Source: Diphasiastrum complanatum (Eukaryota; Streptophyta; Lycopodiopsida; Lycopodiales; Lycopodiaceae). From it: a stretch of 64,000 bases of DNA. The position numbers and the translations under genes are program-made. A model generated the notes under the pieces. That model made no database searches. It worked only from the letters and a program-made list of their open reading frames with translations, and had not been told where the DNA came from. This document shows, in pieces, positions 11,073 to 21,904 of this stretch (its first letter is position 1; every line of letters begins with the position of its first letter). Where the stretch lies: positions 54,162,980-54,226,979 of the forward strand of contig CM055103.1 in NCBI GenBank assembly GCA_029204225.1, written 5' to 3'.

Positions 11073-11430
11073 ACCTCCTCTTATCATATGTCTACACTCT
11101 AATTGGCACAAGTTTAGCCTCTTACTCTATTTTGGCTCAATAGTGGCATTATAAGTGGAAATGCATAATTTGTTCCTATCAAAGTGCATGCAACATGCAA
11201 AGTGGTTTCTGTGATCTACACATGTCTAGGCAGTTTTATGAGTTGACATGCAGTACATGCAATATCCATGCATGCAGTTACACATGTGGATCTCTGGTAG
11301 GTGAATTAGCTCAGTTAAGTGGACTTTCCATGCAACTCCACTATAGGAATTCGAGTCTCTCTCATGTAGGGAAATCTTGGCATGTTTTGCCATATTGTGA
11401 ATAATGAGATTTTGGTAATTTGGACTCATT
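11073..11430. other. Non-coding stretch rich in CATGCA motifs
   Basis: About 360 bases between element A and the resumption of gypsy M. There is no protein similarity. It contains several RY-type motifs (GTGCATGCAACATGCA at 11187, TCCATGCATGCAG at 11264). The motif style resembles the LTR-like sequence at 43.7-44.7 kb, so it may be a decayed LTR piece. Confidence 0.4.
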
Positions 11431-11479
11431 CTCTCTCTACCTGAGAGCAGCCTGTTTTTCCCATAATGAGCACTTAGAA

Positions 11480-12125
11480 CTATTTACACTTCATAAGGAC
11501 ACAGAAAATTTTATTCAGACATGTGATGTTTGCCAACGAGCACGACGACCTACTCGACAGAATTATGAATCCTTGAATCCGGTTTTATCGCAAGCACCGT
11601 TTGAAAAATGGGGACTGGATTATGTTGGTCCTATTCATCCTGCCGCGCAAGGATCTCAGGCCAGATACACTATCGTAGCAACTGATTATATGACCAAGTG
11701 GGTTGAAGCCAAAGCTGTCAAAGTTGCTTATGCGAAATCTATGGCCAAGTTTCTCTATAAAAATATTATAATCAGATTTGGATGTTCGATTGAGATTGTC
11801 AGTGATCGGGGTACACACTTTGTTAATCAAACAATAAAGTGTTTACTGGAAGATTTTTTTGTGATACATAGATTTAGCACTCCTTACTATCCCAGAGGGA
11901 ATGGCTAAGCATCTGAAAGCAGGAGATCTTGCATTGATGTACAAAACCAAGCTGATCAAGAGAAAGTTGAAGTTTACCAATGAAGGCCCGTATAAAGTGA
12001 AGGCAATCCCGAACTATGGCGCAATAATTCTTGAGCACTTGGATGGAAAACGATTTGATACTCCGGTGAATGACAGCTGATTACGCAAGTTTTGGCAGCC
12101 TGCTCCGCCAATTCAACAAGCCTGA
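11480..12125 (+). pseudogene. Ty3/gypsy element M integrase core and C-terminal domain
   Basis: This continues the integrase broken off at about 1897. CDVCQRARRPTRQN (about 11526-11570) carries the two zinc-finger Cys. WGLDYVGPI (about 11610) has the first core Asp, YTIVATDYMTKWVEAKAV (11668-11720) follows, and EIVSDRGTHFVN (about 11800-11830) has the second Asp. The catalytic Glu is expected after RGNG at about 11905, where the frame changes. The C-terminal piece KHLKAGDLALMYKTKL...KLKFTNEGPYKV...LRKFWQP (11911-12110) is a GPY/F module, the usual C-terminus of gypsy integrase, with a TGA at 12078. Confidence 0.85.
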
Positions 12126-12381
12126 TCTCAAGGATTTTTTAATTTTATTTGTTATTCAATTTGTTGTTTTCAATATATGATTGTTCAGTTTTTTGTTTTG
12201 GAAAAGTCAAAAGAAATAAATAGATAAATAATTGAGAACAGACTGATGAGCAAAAGTCTGAAAAGTCATCAGCATGGAAACAAGGAAGAACAATATTTTT
12301 TGATGAAAAATGACTTAGAAAATCACTGTTTTTGTCAGATTTGGCCTATACAGTATCAGAAACCTTCGCTGAGCTCTCAGA
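12126..12381 (+). other. Short AT-rich spacer between pol and the extra ORF of gypsy M
   Basis: T-rich non-coding stretch after the integrase C-terminus. Small overlapping frames (12246-12428) have no recognisable content. Confidence 0.5.
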
Positions 12382-13930
12382 TTGTTTTATGGGAGAATCA
12401 ACATGGATTTCATCACTCTTGCCTTTAGTACGTGGAAGGAAGAGAAATCCAAATTTTATATCACCTTTCAGGGAGCAATACACAAGGTGCGCGTCACTGA
12501 GGCCGCCCTTGCTGCCATAGGTATAGCATCTGGAACACAAGCCTCATCCAACCATAAACATGCTAAACAGGCCATAAAGCCTTACATCAATTTAACCAAC
12601 GATCTGCATTGGACTAATGATGGTTACCTCGTCGATGCCATCATTGAGCCTTCCATACACGCTGCTGCCCAGCCCCTGAATAACTTCATGATGGTTGGCA
12701 ACCTCAGGAAAGACCGCATCACTTCACAGATCATCCATAGGATAATTGAGTCCTATACCAAACTAGCCAAAGCCCCACTTGAACCATATAACTGGTTCAA
12801 GACTGTTTTTGGTGAGCTCAAATGAGCCATTAAGAGCAATACTAAGTAGCAATTTGCTGTTGGTTCTTTGTTGTCTCTTCTAGCCGCGTCTCTCCATGGC
12901 TTCCACCTGGATTCTGTGCTTTTGGTCTACGAAGAAGTATCAGCCGAGTCATCCCACTAGGCCTCCAGTTCACATAGTCGACGTCATCCACACAGCGAGA
13001 TCGTCATTCTTGACTCGCCTTTCGTGTCACGACGTCGCATTAGGCATACATCGTCAGCTACACTTCCGCCTCCTGCTACTGTTCGCATTGAACTTCCTAT
13101 TCCCCCTGCCTTTGATGCTTCCCTTGCCTCTACTTCCACTCAAGGACAGTCTATGACCATTGGGACTACCATTCCCATCACAGTTCCCCAGGCCGCCTCA
13201 CCCCCGCACACCGAAGCTATATCACCAAACACGCAGTATTTCATGGATATGTTCGATGATTCTGACCCCCTTGGGGCCTCTGAAGTGTTTGAAATGCCCC
13301 AGAGCCCTGCGCCCTTTGAACTCCAATCCCTTGGAAGAGGATTCAAACAAATCCATGACACTACTGTCGGTGTTGAAGACTCAAGCCAACAACTTCAAGC
13401 TAAAGACAACCCAGCCACACTTTGGGTCGACCAAGCTGCAAAATCACCAAAGCAGTTGGATGCCACCGTGCCTGAGGGTTTTGAGGAAGAAGATGTTTTT
13501 GAAGAAGAAGAAGTACTGGCATCTATTTCATGCCAACCAAAGCTAATACCATCAGGTCCTCCTACTACTGCATCCTCCACGACAGTAGATTCTGGTGATG
13601 CTCTTGGTTTGGTCTCAAGCCTTGCGCAAGTGATCTAGTCTATGCTTGACAAGAAAAAAAAAATGGAGCAGAGAATTTCAGATCTGGGATTGGAAAACAC
13701 TCTCATCAGCTAGAAGATTGTCCAGCTGGATCGAGAATTGAAGATTGCCAAGCAGCATGAAGACAAATCTGAAGCTGAAAAGAAGATGGCACAACAACAG
13801 ACTGATCGCCTCGAAGGATACATCAGCTCCCTATAGCATGCCCTGACAACCACACAAGATCAGGTGGATAAGGCCGTGCAGGATGCAAAGCAACAGGTGT
13901 AGCTGCTAAAAGGTCAATTGCAGATGGCCT
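12382..13930 (+). pseudogene. Additional 3' ORF (aORF) of gypsy element M; function unknown
   Basis: One reading frame can be followed for over 1.5 kb, broken only by stop codons (TGA 12823; TAG 12847, 12958, 13636, 13711, 13834, 13900). There is no frame change. An N-terminal unit of about 145 residues (ITLAFSTWKEEKSKFYITFQ...ASGTQASSNHKHAKQAIKPY) is followed by a Ser/Pro/Thr-rich middle with an acidic patch (GFEEEDVFEEEEVLAS). A long heptad-like coiled coil starts near 13640 (LDKKKKMEQRISDLGLEN; LDRELKIAKQHEDKSEAEKK). I do not recognise a known domain. Its position after integrase on the same strand marks it as a retrotransposon extra ORF. Together with 3712-5157 it suggests a family aORF with N-terminal domain, linker, coiled coil and C-terminal domain. 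Confidence 0.55.
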
Positions 13931-14085
13931 TATGCAGACTATCATACTGCATTGTGTCATTGTTGAACATTTTTGGTCGACGATCATTTCAATCAACACT
14001 CTAGAAAATATCAAACTCACCAAAGCATATCTAGATGTGACAGATTCTTTATCATCATGTTCATAAGGCCAATGTTCTGGAGAAG

Positions 14086-14345
14086 CACATTCGAAAACAG
14101 TGGGTGATGTAGATATAGTTTCTGATTTTGATTCTGACAACACGTAGGTGGTGTTGTAAGTGATTGATAAATGATGTACATATATTGTAATATATTTGTA
14201 AATAAAGTGTTTTGAAAAAACACATTCAAGAACAATGGGTGATTTAGATATTGGTTTGATTATTCTTACAACACGTAGGTGGTGTTGTAAGTGATACTTC
14301 AATGATGTACTTATCTTGTAATATATTTGTAAATAAATAAACTTT
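14086..14345 (+). repeat. Two-copy 135-bp tandem repeat with poly(A)-signal-like ends
   Basis: A unit starting CACATTCGAAAACAGTGGGTG (14086) recurs at 14221 as CACATTCAAGAACAATGGGTG. Each unit contains the perfect inverted repeat ACAACAC-gtaggtg-GTGTTGT and ends in TTGTAAATAAA, a poly(A)-signal-like context. It lies where a 3' LTR of element M could be. Open frames across it on the minus strand are fortuitous. Confidence 0.75.
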
Positions 14346-14744
14346 GTAGATATTTTTTACAAAAAGACTTTTAGTTTATCTTGGTATCTGTTTGTATTTT
14401 AAATCTTTTATGTAATCTAATACATGTTTATTATGTATTTATTTGAGGTACGAGAGCTAACGATAAAATTATTTAATGGCGCAATCCTTTGTATATGTGA
14501 TTTAATACTTGTCAAATTATGTGAGAAGTTATACTTTTTTTAATTATAACTTTTGAAATATATGTTTGTATTTAAAAAATGGTCATATGTTTCATTGAAT
14601 TGTGTGAATGGTTAAGCTTTTAGTAATTATTTCTCACTGCGTATAGAATAATTCAAATATTTTCATATTTCTAACATTAAAAATTATGATGTCCATTTTA
14701 AAAAATGGACAAAGTACAAAGTCCAAAATTAATTGCTCCTATGT
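14346..14744. other. AT-rich stretch, nothing recognised
   Basis: About 400 AT-rich bases without protein similarity or repeat structure that I can see. Confidence 0.5.
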
Positions 14745-15600
14745 TTTGAATGGATGATCTGGTAGATCAATTAGTGGAGCTACATACTTCACAAAAATAG
14801 ATCTCAGAACCGGATATCATCATATTAGGATTCATCCAGATGATGTGCAAAAGATAGGTTTTCAGACTAGCTTCAGTCATTATGAATTCCTTGTGCTTCC
14901 TTTGGGTTGACGAATGCACCTGCAACATTTCAATAGATGATTAACGATATTTTTTGTCCATATCTGGGTCAATGCATAGTTGTATTTTTTAGATGATATA
15001 CTCATCTACAGTAGAACCCTTAAGGAATATTTGAATCATCTTAAGACTGTCTCGAGAATTCTCAGAAGAGAGAAATTATATGCTAAAGAATCTAAATGTG
15101 AATTCTAAAAGCATGAGTTAGTGTATCTCGGTCATAAGGTCACCCCGAATGGGTTGAAGATAGATGAAAGTAAAGTCAAGATATTGCTTGAGTGGCCGAT
15201 ACTGAAGATGGTTACAGAAGTTAAATCTTCTCTCGGTTTTACTGTTTTCTTTCGTAAGTCAATTGAAGAATATGCAAAGGTAGCAACGCCTCTAAATAAT
15301 CAAAACTAAAGGTAGACTTAACAAGAAAAAGAAGAGAGGTCAGCCTAGTCCACCTATTGAATGAAATGAAAAACTGAATCAAGATTTTGAGAAACTCAAA
15401 CAAATGGTTGCTTCAGCTTCTGTTTTACAGATCACGGATCTAGATTTGTCTTATGTTGTGCAAACTGATGCAAGTGATTCGGCGATAGGAGAGGTTCTTT
15501 CATAAAATGATAGGTCGATAGCATTTGAAAGCAAGAAACTTACCAAACCTCAGTTGCGTTATACAACTTAGAAGAAGGAGTTATTTTCCCTGATACCTCT
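14745..15600 (+). pseudogene. Ty3/gypsy fragment T: reverse transcriptase and RNase H start
   Basis: A gypsy of a different branch from M and N. The segments ATYFTKIDLRTGYHHIRIHP (about 14783-14842, first catalytic Asp in KIDLRTGYHHIRI), a degraded FADDIL-like active site (about 14985-15006, in which DDILIYS is readable), VYLGHKVTPNGLKIDESKVK (15121-15180) and RNase H LSYVVQTDASDSAIGEVLS (about 15450-15500) are in order. Stops and frame changes occur throughout. No protease, integrase or LTR is attached. Confidence 0.85.
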
Positions 15601-16884
15601 ATAACGATCGCCAAGTGAAGATCTTCTCAAATCATGTGACATGCAACCAAAAGGACACCTATGATGCAAAACCACCCAACCAATAAGAAATGGCTAGTTG
15701 AAACCAGGACAGCCCCATGGCAGTGCCTTTAAGGCCCAACGTGCCCACATGCCTTGCACATGTAAAGGCGCCAGTGGCCCCATGTTAAAGGGCCCACTGG
15801 CCAATGGCCAAAAGCCTAACCACTTCACCCCCAAGCCAAGGTGACTACATGCAAGAGAGGAGGGGATCATGGCTTCTGAAATTAGAAAATACAATGAGGA
15901 GATGGGCGAGTTTCACTAGGTCATATAATCTCCAAAAGATAGAGAATATTCTCTCTAGAATCTCTCCATTCCTATCAAGAGCAATTAACTTCCTATTCGT
16001 GTACAAAAGTCATCAATCACCATGAAAAAGCTCCATAGGTCCAATTAGAGTACCTGGGCCCTCATAATATTATTAATTACATTACCAGCAAAGCCCAAAA
16101 TGACGTGGCATAACTTAGTCTAACAACCTTATACACCAGAGTATTGGCTATCCATGTTAGAATTATTTCGAATTCCACATATTGGACATGGATGTAACAT
16201 ACACTCAAGAAATCTCACATGCATTTCTTTTTTTATTTCTTTTCTAATTTGCTCTCTTCATCATTTTTATTCCACAATCTTGGAGCCCTTGGATTTAATT
16301 GTGTCAAGTACTCTAAAATGTAAAGCAAAGACTCTTGTGCTTCCAGCCTTCAGCCATGCTTCTTTTCTACATGGTTTTGAAAGAAAATCTCTTAGGGCTT
16401 TCATAAAATGCTAAAAAGAACACATTTATCTTGCACTCATAGGGCCTACTACTTCCACCTCATGACAAGGTGAACCAAAAGGTGTGTTTGAATGTCTATG
16501 AATGATGGAGAGGGACATCTATCGAAAGCACAAACACTTTCGATGGCTTTAAGATGCATGTATTCTATATTTGCTATGATCATGTCATTTGAAAATATCT
16601 ATGTGCATATTCATCACATACTAAAATAAAAAATGATCAATGTTAATATATATGAAAAATGTGCTCAGAAGTAGTACCTTGCAAAGTCAACAATTTTAAG
16701 ATAATATTCTATTTATTTTCGATCAAACGTCCTTTCAATGCCAATCAAAATACATGCTACAAAATAAAATAATCTATTTATTATAAAAATTTGCACAATT
16801 GTATTTGATTATATGTGTCACTAGTTAAACAAATCAAATATATTTACATGTATCATCTATATTTCTAAATGGTTTCATCCACAA
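15601..16884. other. Unassigned 1.3 kb, possibly old LTR material
   Basis: There is no protein similarity. 15690-15840 is GC-richer with repeated GGCC words (AAGGCCCAAC, GTGGCCCCATG, GGGCCCACTGGCCAATGGCC). 16550-16884 is strongly AT-rich. No terminal repeat or target duplication was found. Confidence 0.35.
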
Positions 16885-17600
16885 AGATATCTCCATGTAG
16901 CAACCTGAAGGTTACATTGTCAAAGGACTAGAAGATCGAGTCTGTAAGATTCGAAAGACTCTTTATGGGCTCAAGCAAACACCTAGAGTCTGGTTCGATA
17001 ATTATCTTTTGTAAATCCACTTTCATTCGAATGGTTGCTAACTCTAATGACTATTTCAAATGTAATGGTCTAAACTACATAATCATTGCACTTTATGTAG
17101 ATGACTACCTACTTCTTCTATAGAATTTGACATAACCAATCTAGGATCAGTTCATTATTTGCTTGGTATTCAGATTCTTCATGATCAAACAAATTGATTC
17201 GCCTATGGATCCATGACTCAAACTCAATAAAGATATGTGTTCTTTGACACTTGGTGAAATCTCTTTCATGAAGAATTATCCATACCACTCATTAATTGGC
17301 TCATCGATGTATGCGATGGTGTGCACCAGATCTGATCTAGCACATACAGTTAGCACACTCTCTCGATTCATGTGGAATCCAAGAATCCAACATTGGAAAG
17401 CACTCAAAAGAGTGATGAAGTACATTCAAGTTACAAAGGACCAAGTTCTTTACTATTCTGGTAATTTCGATACATCATAAATCTTGTATGGCTATTTTGA
17501 TTCTGATTGGAGAGGGGACTTAGACACCAAAAATTGTACTTTTGGCTATTGCTACATAGGATTGCTCACAATTCAGTGTAACATTGGTCAAACAATCACC
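16885..17600 (+). pseudogene. Copia fragment F: reverse transcriptase/RNase H
   Basis: Segments in order: QQPEGYIV-like (about 16897-16920), VCKIRKTLYGLKQTPRVWFD (about 16942-17000), ALYVDDYL (about 17088-17110, YVDD active site), LGSVHYLLGIQIL (17143-17182), YHSLIGSSMYAMVCTRSDL (17281-17337), then FDSDWRGDLDTKNCTFGYC (17496-17550), the start of RNase H. Several stops and indels. It is closest in wording to elements A and Q of this window. The 5' half of the element is absent. Confidence 0.85.
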
Positions 17601-17702
17601 TAGGATAGGATTTGTCATTAACACATTTCCCAATGATGAAAAACTTCCATCAAACATGTCTAAGGATAAAAGTGAAGGCCATTAATATTTCAAATCACTT
17701 TT

Positions 17703-18180
17703 TGTGAGAAATTTCAACTAGTTTTGCTATTTTGGTCATATTTGTATATTTGGCAATTGAGGCCAATTTTCATATTAGACTTAGAATTTGACTTTTCAAA
17801 GTTATATTAGTCTAAAAGAATTCGAATAAATACTTTTGGAAAGTGTGGGAAACTATAGAACACAAGTTTTAGAGATTCAAGTTTGAATTAGAATCTACTC
17901 CGCAGTTATTCAAGCTGATAAGCGTGATTTGGTAAATAAATTTGGTTTCTTTTGAAAGAGAGTTCTATTCAAATGTAGTTATTTTGTTTTCAAGATATGT
18001 GACATTCGCTCATATTTTGTAGGCTATTGTGGAGGTAGATGCCTTTGCAACAAGGCAAAGTTTTGTAAGAGAAATCCAAGGATCACAACAAAAGGATTCA
18101 TCCCTATCCCATTATTTGAAGAGCTTTGTAAATAAAGAGATTTGCATTTCATCATAGCAAATTTTTTTCAAATGCTTGGA
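17703..18180 (+). repeat. LTR-like sequence related to the element H LTR
   Basis: It starts TGTGAGAAATTTCAACTAGTTTTG and runs parallel to 40499 onward (TGTGAGAAAGATTCAACTAG) for roughly 190 bases, including CATATTAGACTTAGA(A/G)TTTGAC. After about 17890 it departs from H. No PBS or second copy is adjacent, so this is a partial LTR. Confidence 0.65.
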
Positions 18181-18977
18181 CAATAATAATGGCAATTAAA
18201 GCATTATCATATTTCTCAAACGGGCATAAATACTCTCTGAATACATATAAAATTATTTTTGCAAAGAGAGACATTGTTATAAAAGTATATCCTAAAGCGT
18301 TAACTAGCGAAACAATTAACAAATGGGATATAAGTTTAGAGTTTCCCTTAATTCAGTTAGGCTTGGCTTATGTCAGGTGTTCAGCTCACCAAACAAATAC
18401 CAAACTTGCAGCAACCAGTTAGTTCCACAATTTTGAATCGGTTTCACAATTGTTATTGTCAGCCAGACCAATCATCCAAACCAACTTAGAATCGACCCAA
18501 GAAGTTATTTGTAGTTAGGGCAATGATGAAAGATCAGTATAACGACCTCTTAATATTACAGTTTATAAGTCTTTCCAAATTCCGAATAAATGCCCAAAAT
18601 ACGTAAGGGTTTCAATGATCCTATTATCTATCAGGGCAATGGCCTCCTAAGCAGAGATGGGCAGATCTCCTACCAACAAGCGATCTTTAGGCAGGCTTCA
18701 AAATTGGTCATAGGTCAAGGTAAAGAGCATGACCCAGGGCAAGATCTTTTTTTTCAAAGGTCCAGGTCTGATTGTAGTCAACAAGAAACGGGCCACAACA
18801 GTGTGCAAATCAAGTTTAGGATCTAACCATAGGTCAGGTGGTCGTAGATAGGAAGTAGGGCAATCCACAAGAAGTGGTAAGGCTAGGAGAACGAGCCACA
18901 GTAGATAGAAAGGAGCCACAGCCAAAATGGGCCGTAGGCTACAATATAAAAAGATGACCAGTGATCTGTAGGCAGGG
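18181..18977. other. Unassigned DNA, left flank of element D
   Basis: No coding similarity. The stretch 18590-18977 is rich in short GGGCCA/AGGTAGG-like words and is continuous in style with 23754-25100. That fits D having inserted into it at the CAGGG site. Confidence 0.4.
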
Positions 18978-19879
18978 TGTTGCACTGGCGCCTCAAAGGG
19001 CACTGGGACTTGAGCGGTTTTCCCAACACGCGCTTAAGTCTAACATTCATCCATCATGCACTTACGTAAAAGCCAACTCAGAAACGTAACAAGCTTAACC
19101 ATTCAGACTTAAGAAAACTGGAATCCCAACCAACCCGAAAGCCAACTCAGAATTTGTTTCCAAAAGGTAACCAAAGGCAAAGACAAGCCACACATAAAAC
19201 CCAAGGATAGTGGTCGCCAAACTGACCAATTGGCATAGCGGCAAGCCACACGTCGGTGACGTGGACCCTTAGGCACCGGCGATGCAAAAAGGTTGTAGTA
19301 AGGGTCCTTCCACTTGGACCAGTCCCGGAGGCGAAACCGAAATGGTAATCATCCCCAAGGATCAACTTTATTAGATTTGGAAGAGGTTACATTCATACAT
19401 AGACTAACCGGTCTCGGGGCCACCAACACGTGCTGGGCATTGTGCCTGGCTCGTGCTGGTAGAGGGAGCTGAGACCTGGTGTTGGTTGAGTTGCCCAAGT
19501 TTTTGTCTGCCGGACTCCCCCTATAGTTCTGCTGTGATTCAGCGCACCCTCTCCGATTTGAAAGATAGTGCTTTTTGGTAAAGCACGCTTTTTAGGACTT
19601 AGTTTTTATTTTGCTGATTAAGCATGGCAAGCCTGGTAGAATCAGTCTGGCTCCCGAACATGGGTCCTGGGAGCCGTCCCGGCGGCTGAATCAACTTGCT
19701 TCTTGACTAGGCCATGACTCGAGCTCCAGAGCTAGCTCATGACTTGTGACTACTTGACTGGCTCACGACAGGTCGGAGGCTTAGTCCTTGACGTTCTAAC
19801 TTGCTCTGGGACCTTAGAGAGTGTCACCCCTTAGAGTCTTACAGGGCACGCTGGGTGCACCCGAGTCAGCTTTACAACA
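18978..19879 (-). repeat. 3' LTR of element D (left on the map)
   Basis: 902 bases, aligned end to end with 22855-23753 with scattered substitutions and a few small indels. The PPT abuts it at 19880. Confidence 0.93.
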
Positions 19880-19890
19880 TCCTCCCCTTG
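19880..19890 (-). other. Polypurine tract of element D
   Basis: TCCTCCCCTTG on the plus strand is CAAGGGGAGGA on the coding strand. It immediately precedes the 3' LTR and is the expected plus-strand DNA primer. Confidence 0.85.
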
Positions 19891-20260
19891 TTTGAGAAAG
19901 CTGATGTTCTCATCAGGGCCAAACTAGAACCTAAGACTCATGGCATGGGCTTAATGCACCGGCCAGACTTTATTTAAATATACAAGGGCATGGGCTTGAT
20001 TCATCGGCCAAAGGAGACCAAGAGAAGTAAAAACATTGTGTTTGCACCTAGCATAGGAAAAGTGTGGATCTAGTTCACTTACGTAAAACCTGTGTAAAGC
20101 TGCTGCACTTAGACATTAGACTGAAGCTCACTCCTCGATGAGAAATGCGGCTTATTAACATGAAAGAAAAAGGTACTTACGGCTCCCTTAAGCCTCAAAT
20201 ATGTTGTTTTTGTCACACGTCTGGATGAGTCCCCTAGGACTCTAGATTTTTCATTTGGTC

Positions 20261-20550
20261 GTCCAGGTTGAGCTCCTTGAGCTCTGCATCGGCATTTAGA
20301 TTCACCTCTGATGTAGAAGCTGCAAGCAATGTTGGCTCCATTTGACCTCGCGTCAGCTGGTTTGTCACTGCTGGATGTCCTTCGTTAAAGAGGTGAGCTT
20401 TTGCTTGGTCACACAAGTTGAGCTCCTTGAGCTCTGCATCGGCACTTGAATTCACCTTTGATGTAGAAGCAGCAGGCAATGTTTGTTTCATTTGGTCCCG
20501 TGTCAGCTGGTTTGTCACTGTTGGCTGCCTTTCGTTAAAGAGGTGAATGA
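20261..20550 (-). repeat. 150-bp tandem duplication within element D
   Basis: GAGCTCCTTGAGCTCTGCATC at about 20270 recurs at about 20420. The two units run parallel to the GTTAAAGAGGTGA ending (about 20394 and 20544). On the minus strand both are translated in the same frame (ADAELKELNL; VTNQLTRGQM / MTNQLTRDQM) in an open frame at 20234-20518. The duplication kept the frame, being 50 codons long. Confidence 0.85.
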
Positions 20551-20559
20551 GATTGGGAG

Positions 20560-20945
20560 GGATGGTTGGCTCAAGTTCATTTGTGTCGTTCTATTCTAGT
20601 TGGTCCCCTGGCACAGCTCTGATGACACAAGGTCTCCTGCCATTATATAATAACACAAGGTTAACCCCTTTTGCCAAGAAGGCCACCACGTGTTCGTTAA
20701 ACCAGCTTAATTCCAAAATATCATCGAAGGCATCCATCTTCAAGATTGTGAACGTTAGTCGATTCTTCCAGGTTCCCAGGGACATTGGTAAGTTGGTTGT
20801 CAATCTACAAATGGAAATTGTACCTTTTGTGGTCTCCACACAAATAGGAGTCACATTTTTTTCACATTAGATGTCCAATTCCCCTGCCAGTTTTTCTGAC
20901 AAGTAGTTATGTGACGCTCCCAGGTCTACCATGAAGTAAATGGTC
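20560..20945 (-). pseudogene. Element D retropepsin-like aspartic protease
   Basis: Reading on the minus strand, IYFMVDLGASHNYLSEKLAG (about 20940-20880) carries the flap-proximal catalytic triplet as D-L-G, where D-S/T-G is usual. It is followed after a stop by 20854-20591: TNLPMSLGTWKNRLTFTILKMDAFDDILELSWFNEHVVAF, the typical body of the gypsy RVP_2 protease. The changed triplet and the TAG/TAA between the two pieces make activity unlikely. Confidence 0.75.
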
Positions 20946-20968
20946 CTGTCTTGAATACAGCCTTTCAG

Positions 20969-21904
20969 TTACAGTAACTTTGATCCTCTTGCAGGAGTCG
21001 CCATGAGATGTTCACGATACGCCGCAAGTGCCCCTATCTGTTGTAAGGCATTCAGGTCAGACTCCGTCAAATTTGTTTTTGGGTCTTCTTCGTCATCCTG
21101 TTCACCATCCTCTTGATCAAATGCCTCTCTCTCCATTATATCAAATCCTTCAATGGCAGCCATGATTTGCTTGTTCAATGATTTGGGGCATGACCTCCAA
21201 GAGTGACCTTGTTGATGACAGTTGAAGCAACGCATGGAACTGCCCACTGTTGGTCAGCTGTTGCTGTGACTAGCTAAAGGTCCAACATTGTTTCTTCTCT
21301 GGAACGTGTTCCCTCCATTGTTGCCTTGGTTGCCAAACCCTGTTTTTGTTGGAAATCTGTTCATGCTACTCGAGGCTTCGTTGCCATTTGAAGTTGAGTC
21401 CCCCCTTGAATCAGACTTGGTCTGGATCCAGTAAATACTCTTGTTGAGGTTGAGGGAGCAGCTGGTGCCAATGTGCTCTCATAATCACAAACAATTTTAG
21501 CCGCCCGAATAGTTGAATTGAAATCATGGGGCATATAGCTGTCCATTGCACGTTGGGTCCAAGATTGCATTCCAGATAAGAGGTAATGAGTTTTGTCCGC
21601 CTCGGACATATCTTCAATAACCCATACACTCTCTGGCTTTGAGCTGTGTTAGCCCGTCTCTCATTTCTCTAGCAAGGTCGAATTGAGTAAGGTTCATGGC
21701 TCGCAGAGATATTTGCCATTCTTTCCTTTCTGTTTCTCTGTCCTTCTTCACCTGGCTAAGCATAGCCGTCATTGCGCTTGATAAGTATTGCCGCATCTTC
21801 ACTTCAAAGAGGTCTTGTTGCGCCTCTGGCAAGGGTTCGTCTCTTGGTGTAGGTTCAGAAGGGCCACCCATCTCTTCTTGGAGAGGCGCCACTGTGGAGT
21901 GCAT
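20969..21904 (-). pseudogene. Element D gag with CCHC zinc knuckle
   Basis: Minus-strand pieces in order: 21904-21614 (acidic N-terminus, ERKEWQISLRAMNL), 21609-21361 (YLLSGMQSWTQRAMDSYMP...AKIVCDYEST), and 21247-20969 with the knuckle CFNCHQQGHSWRSC (C-x2-C-x4-H-x4-C) followed by a very acidic tail. The central capsid core (the P-x-F-x-G-x-x-P-x-x-W region) is not visible between the first two pieces, so gag appears internally deleted. Frame changes near 21610 and 21300. Presumed RNA packaging protein. Confidence 0.75.

Noticed and set aside
14017-14302. Minus-strand frames of 72-159 codons near 14 kb
   Set aside because: They run through the 135-bp tandem repeat and contain no conserved motif; both units are translated only because the repeat lacks stops.
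18590-18977. Possible LTR of a large element E surrounding D
   Set aside because: The flanks of D look alike in composition, but I found no second copy, PBS, PPT or terminal TG/CA pair to support an LTR.
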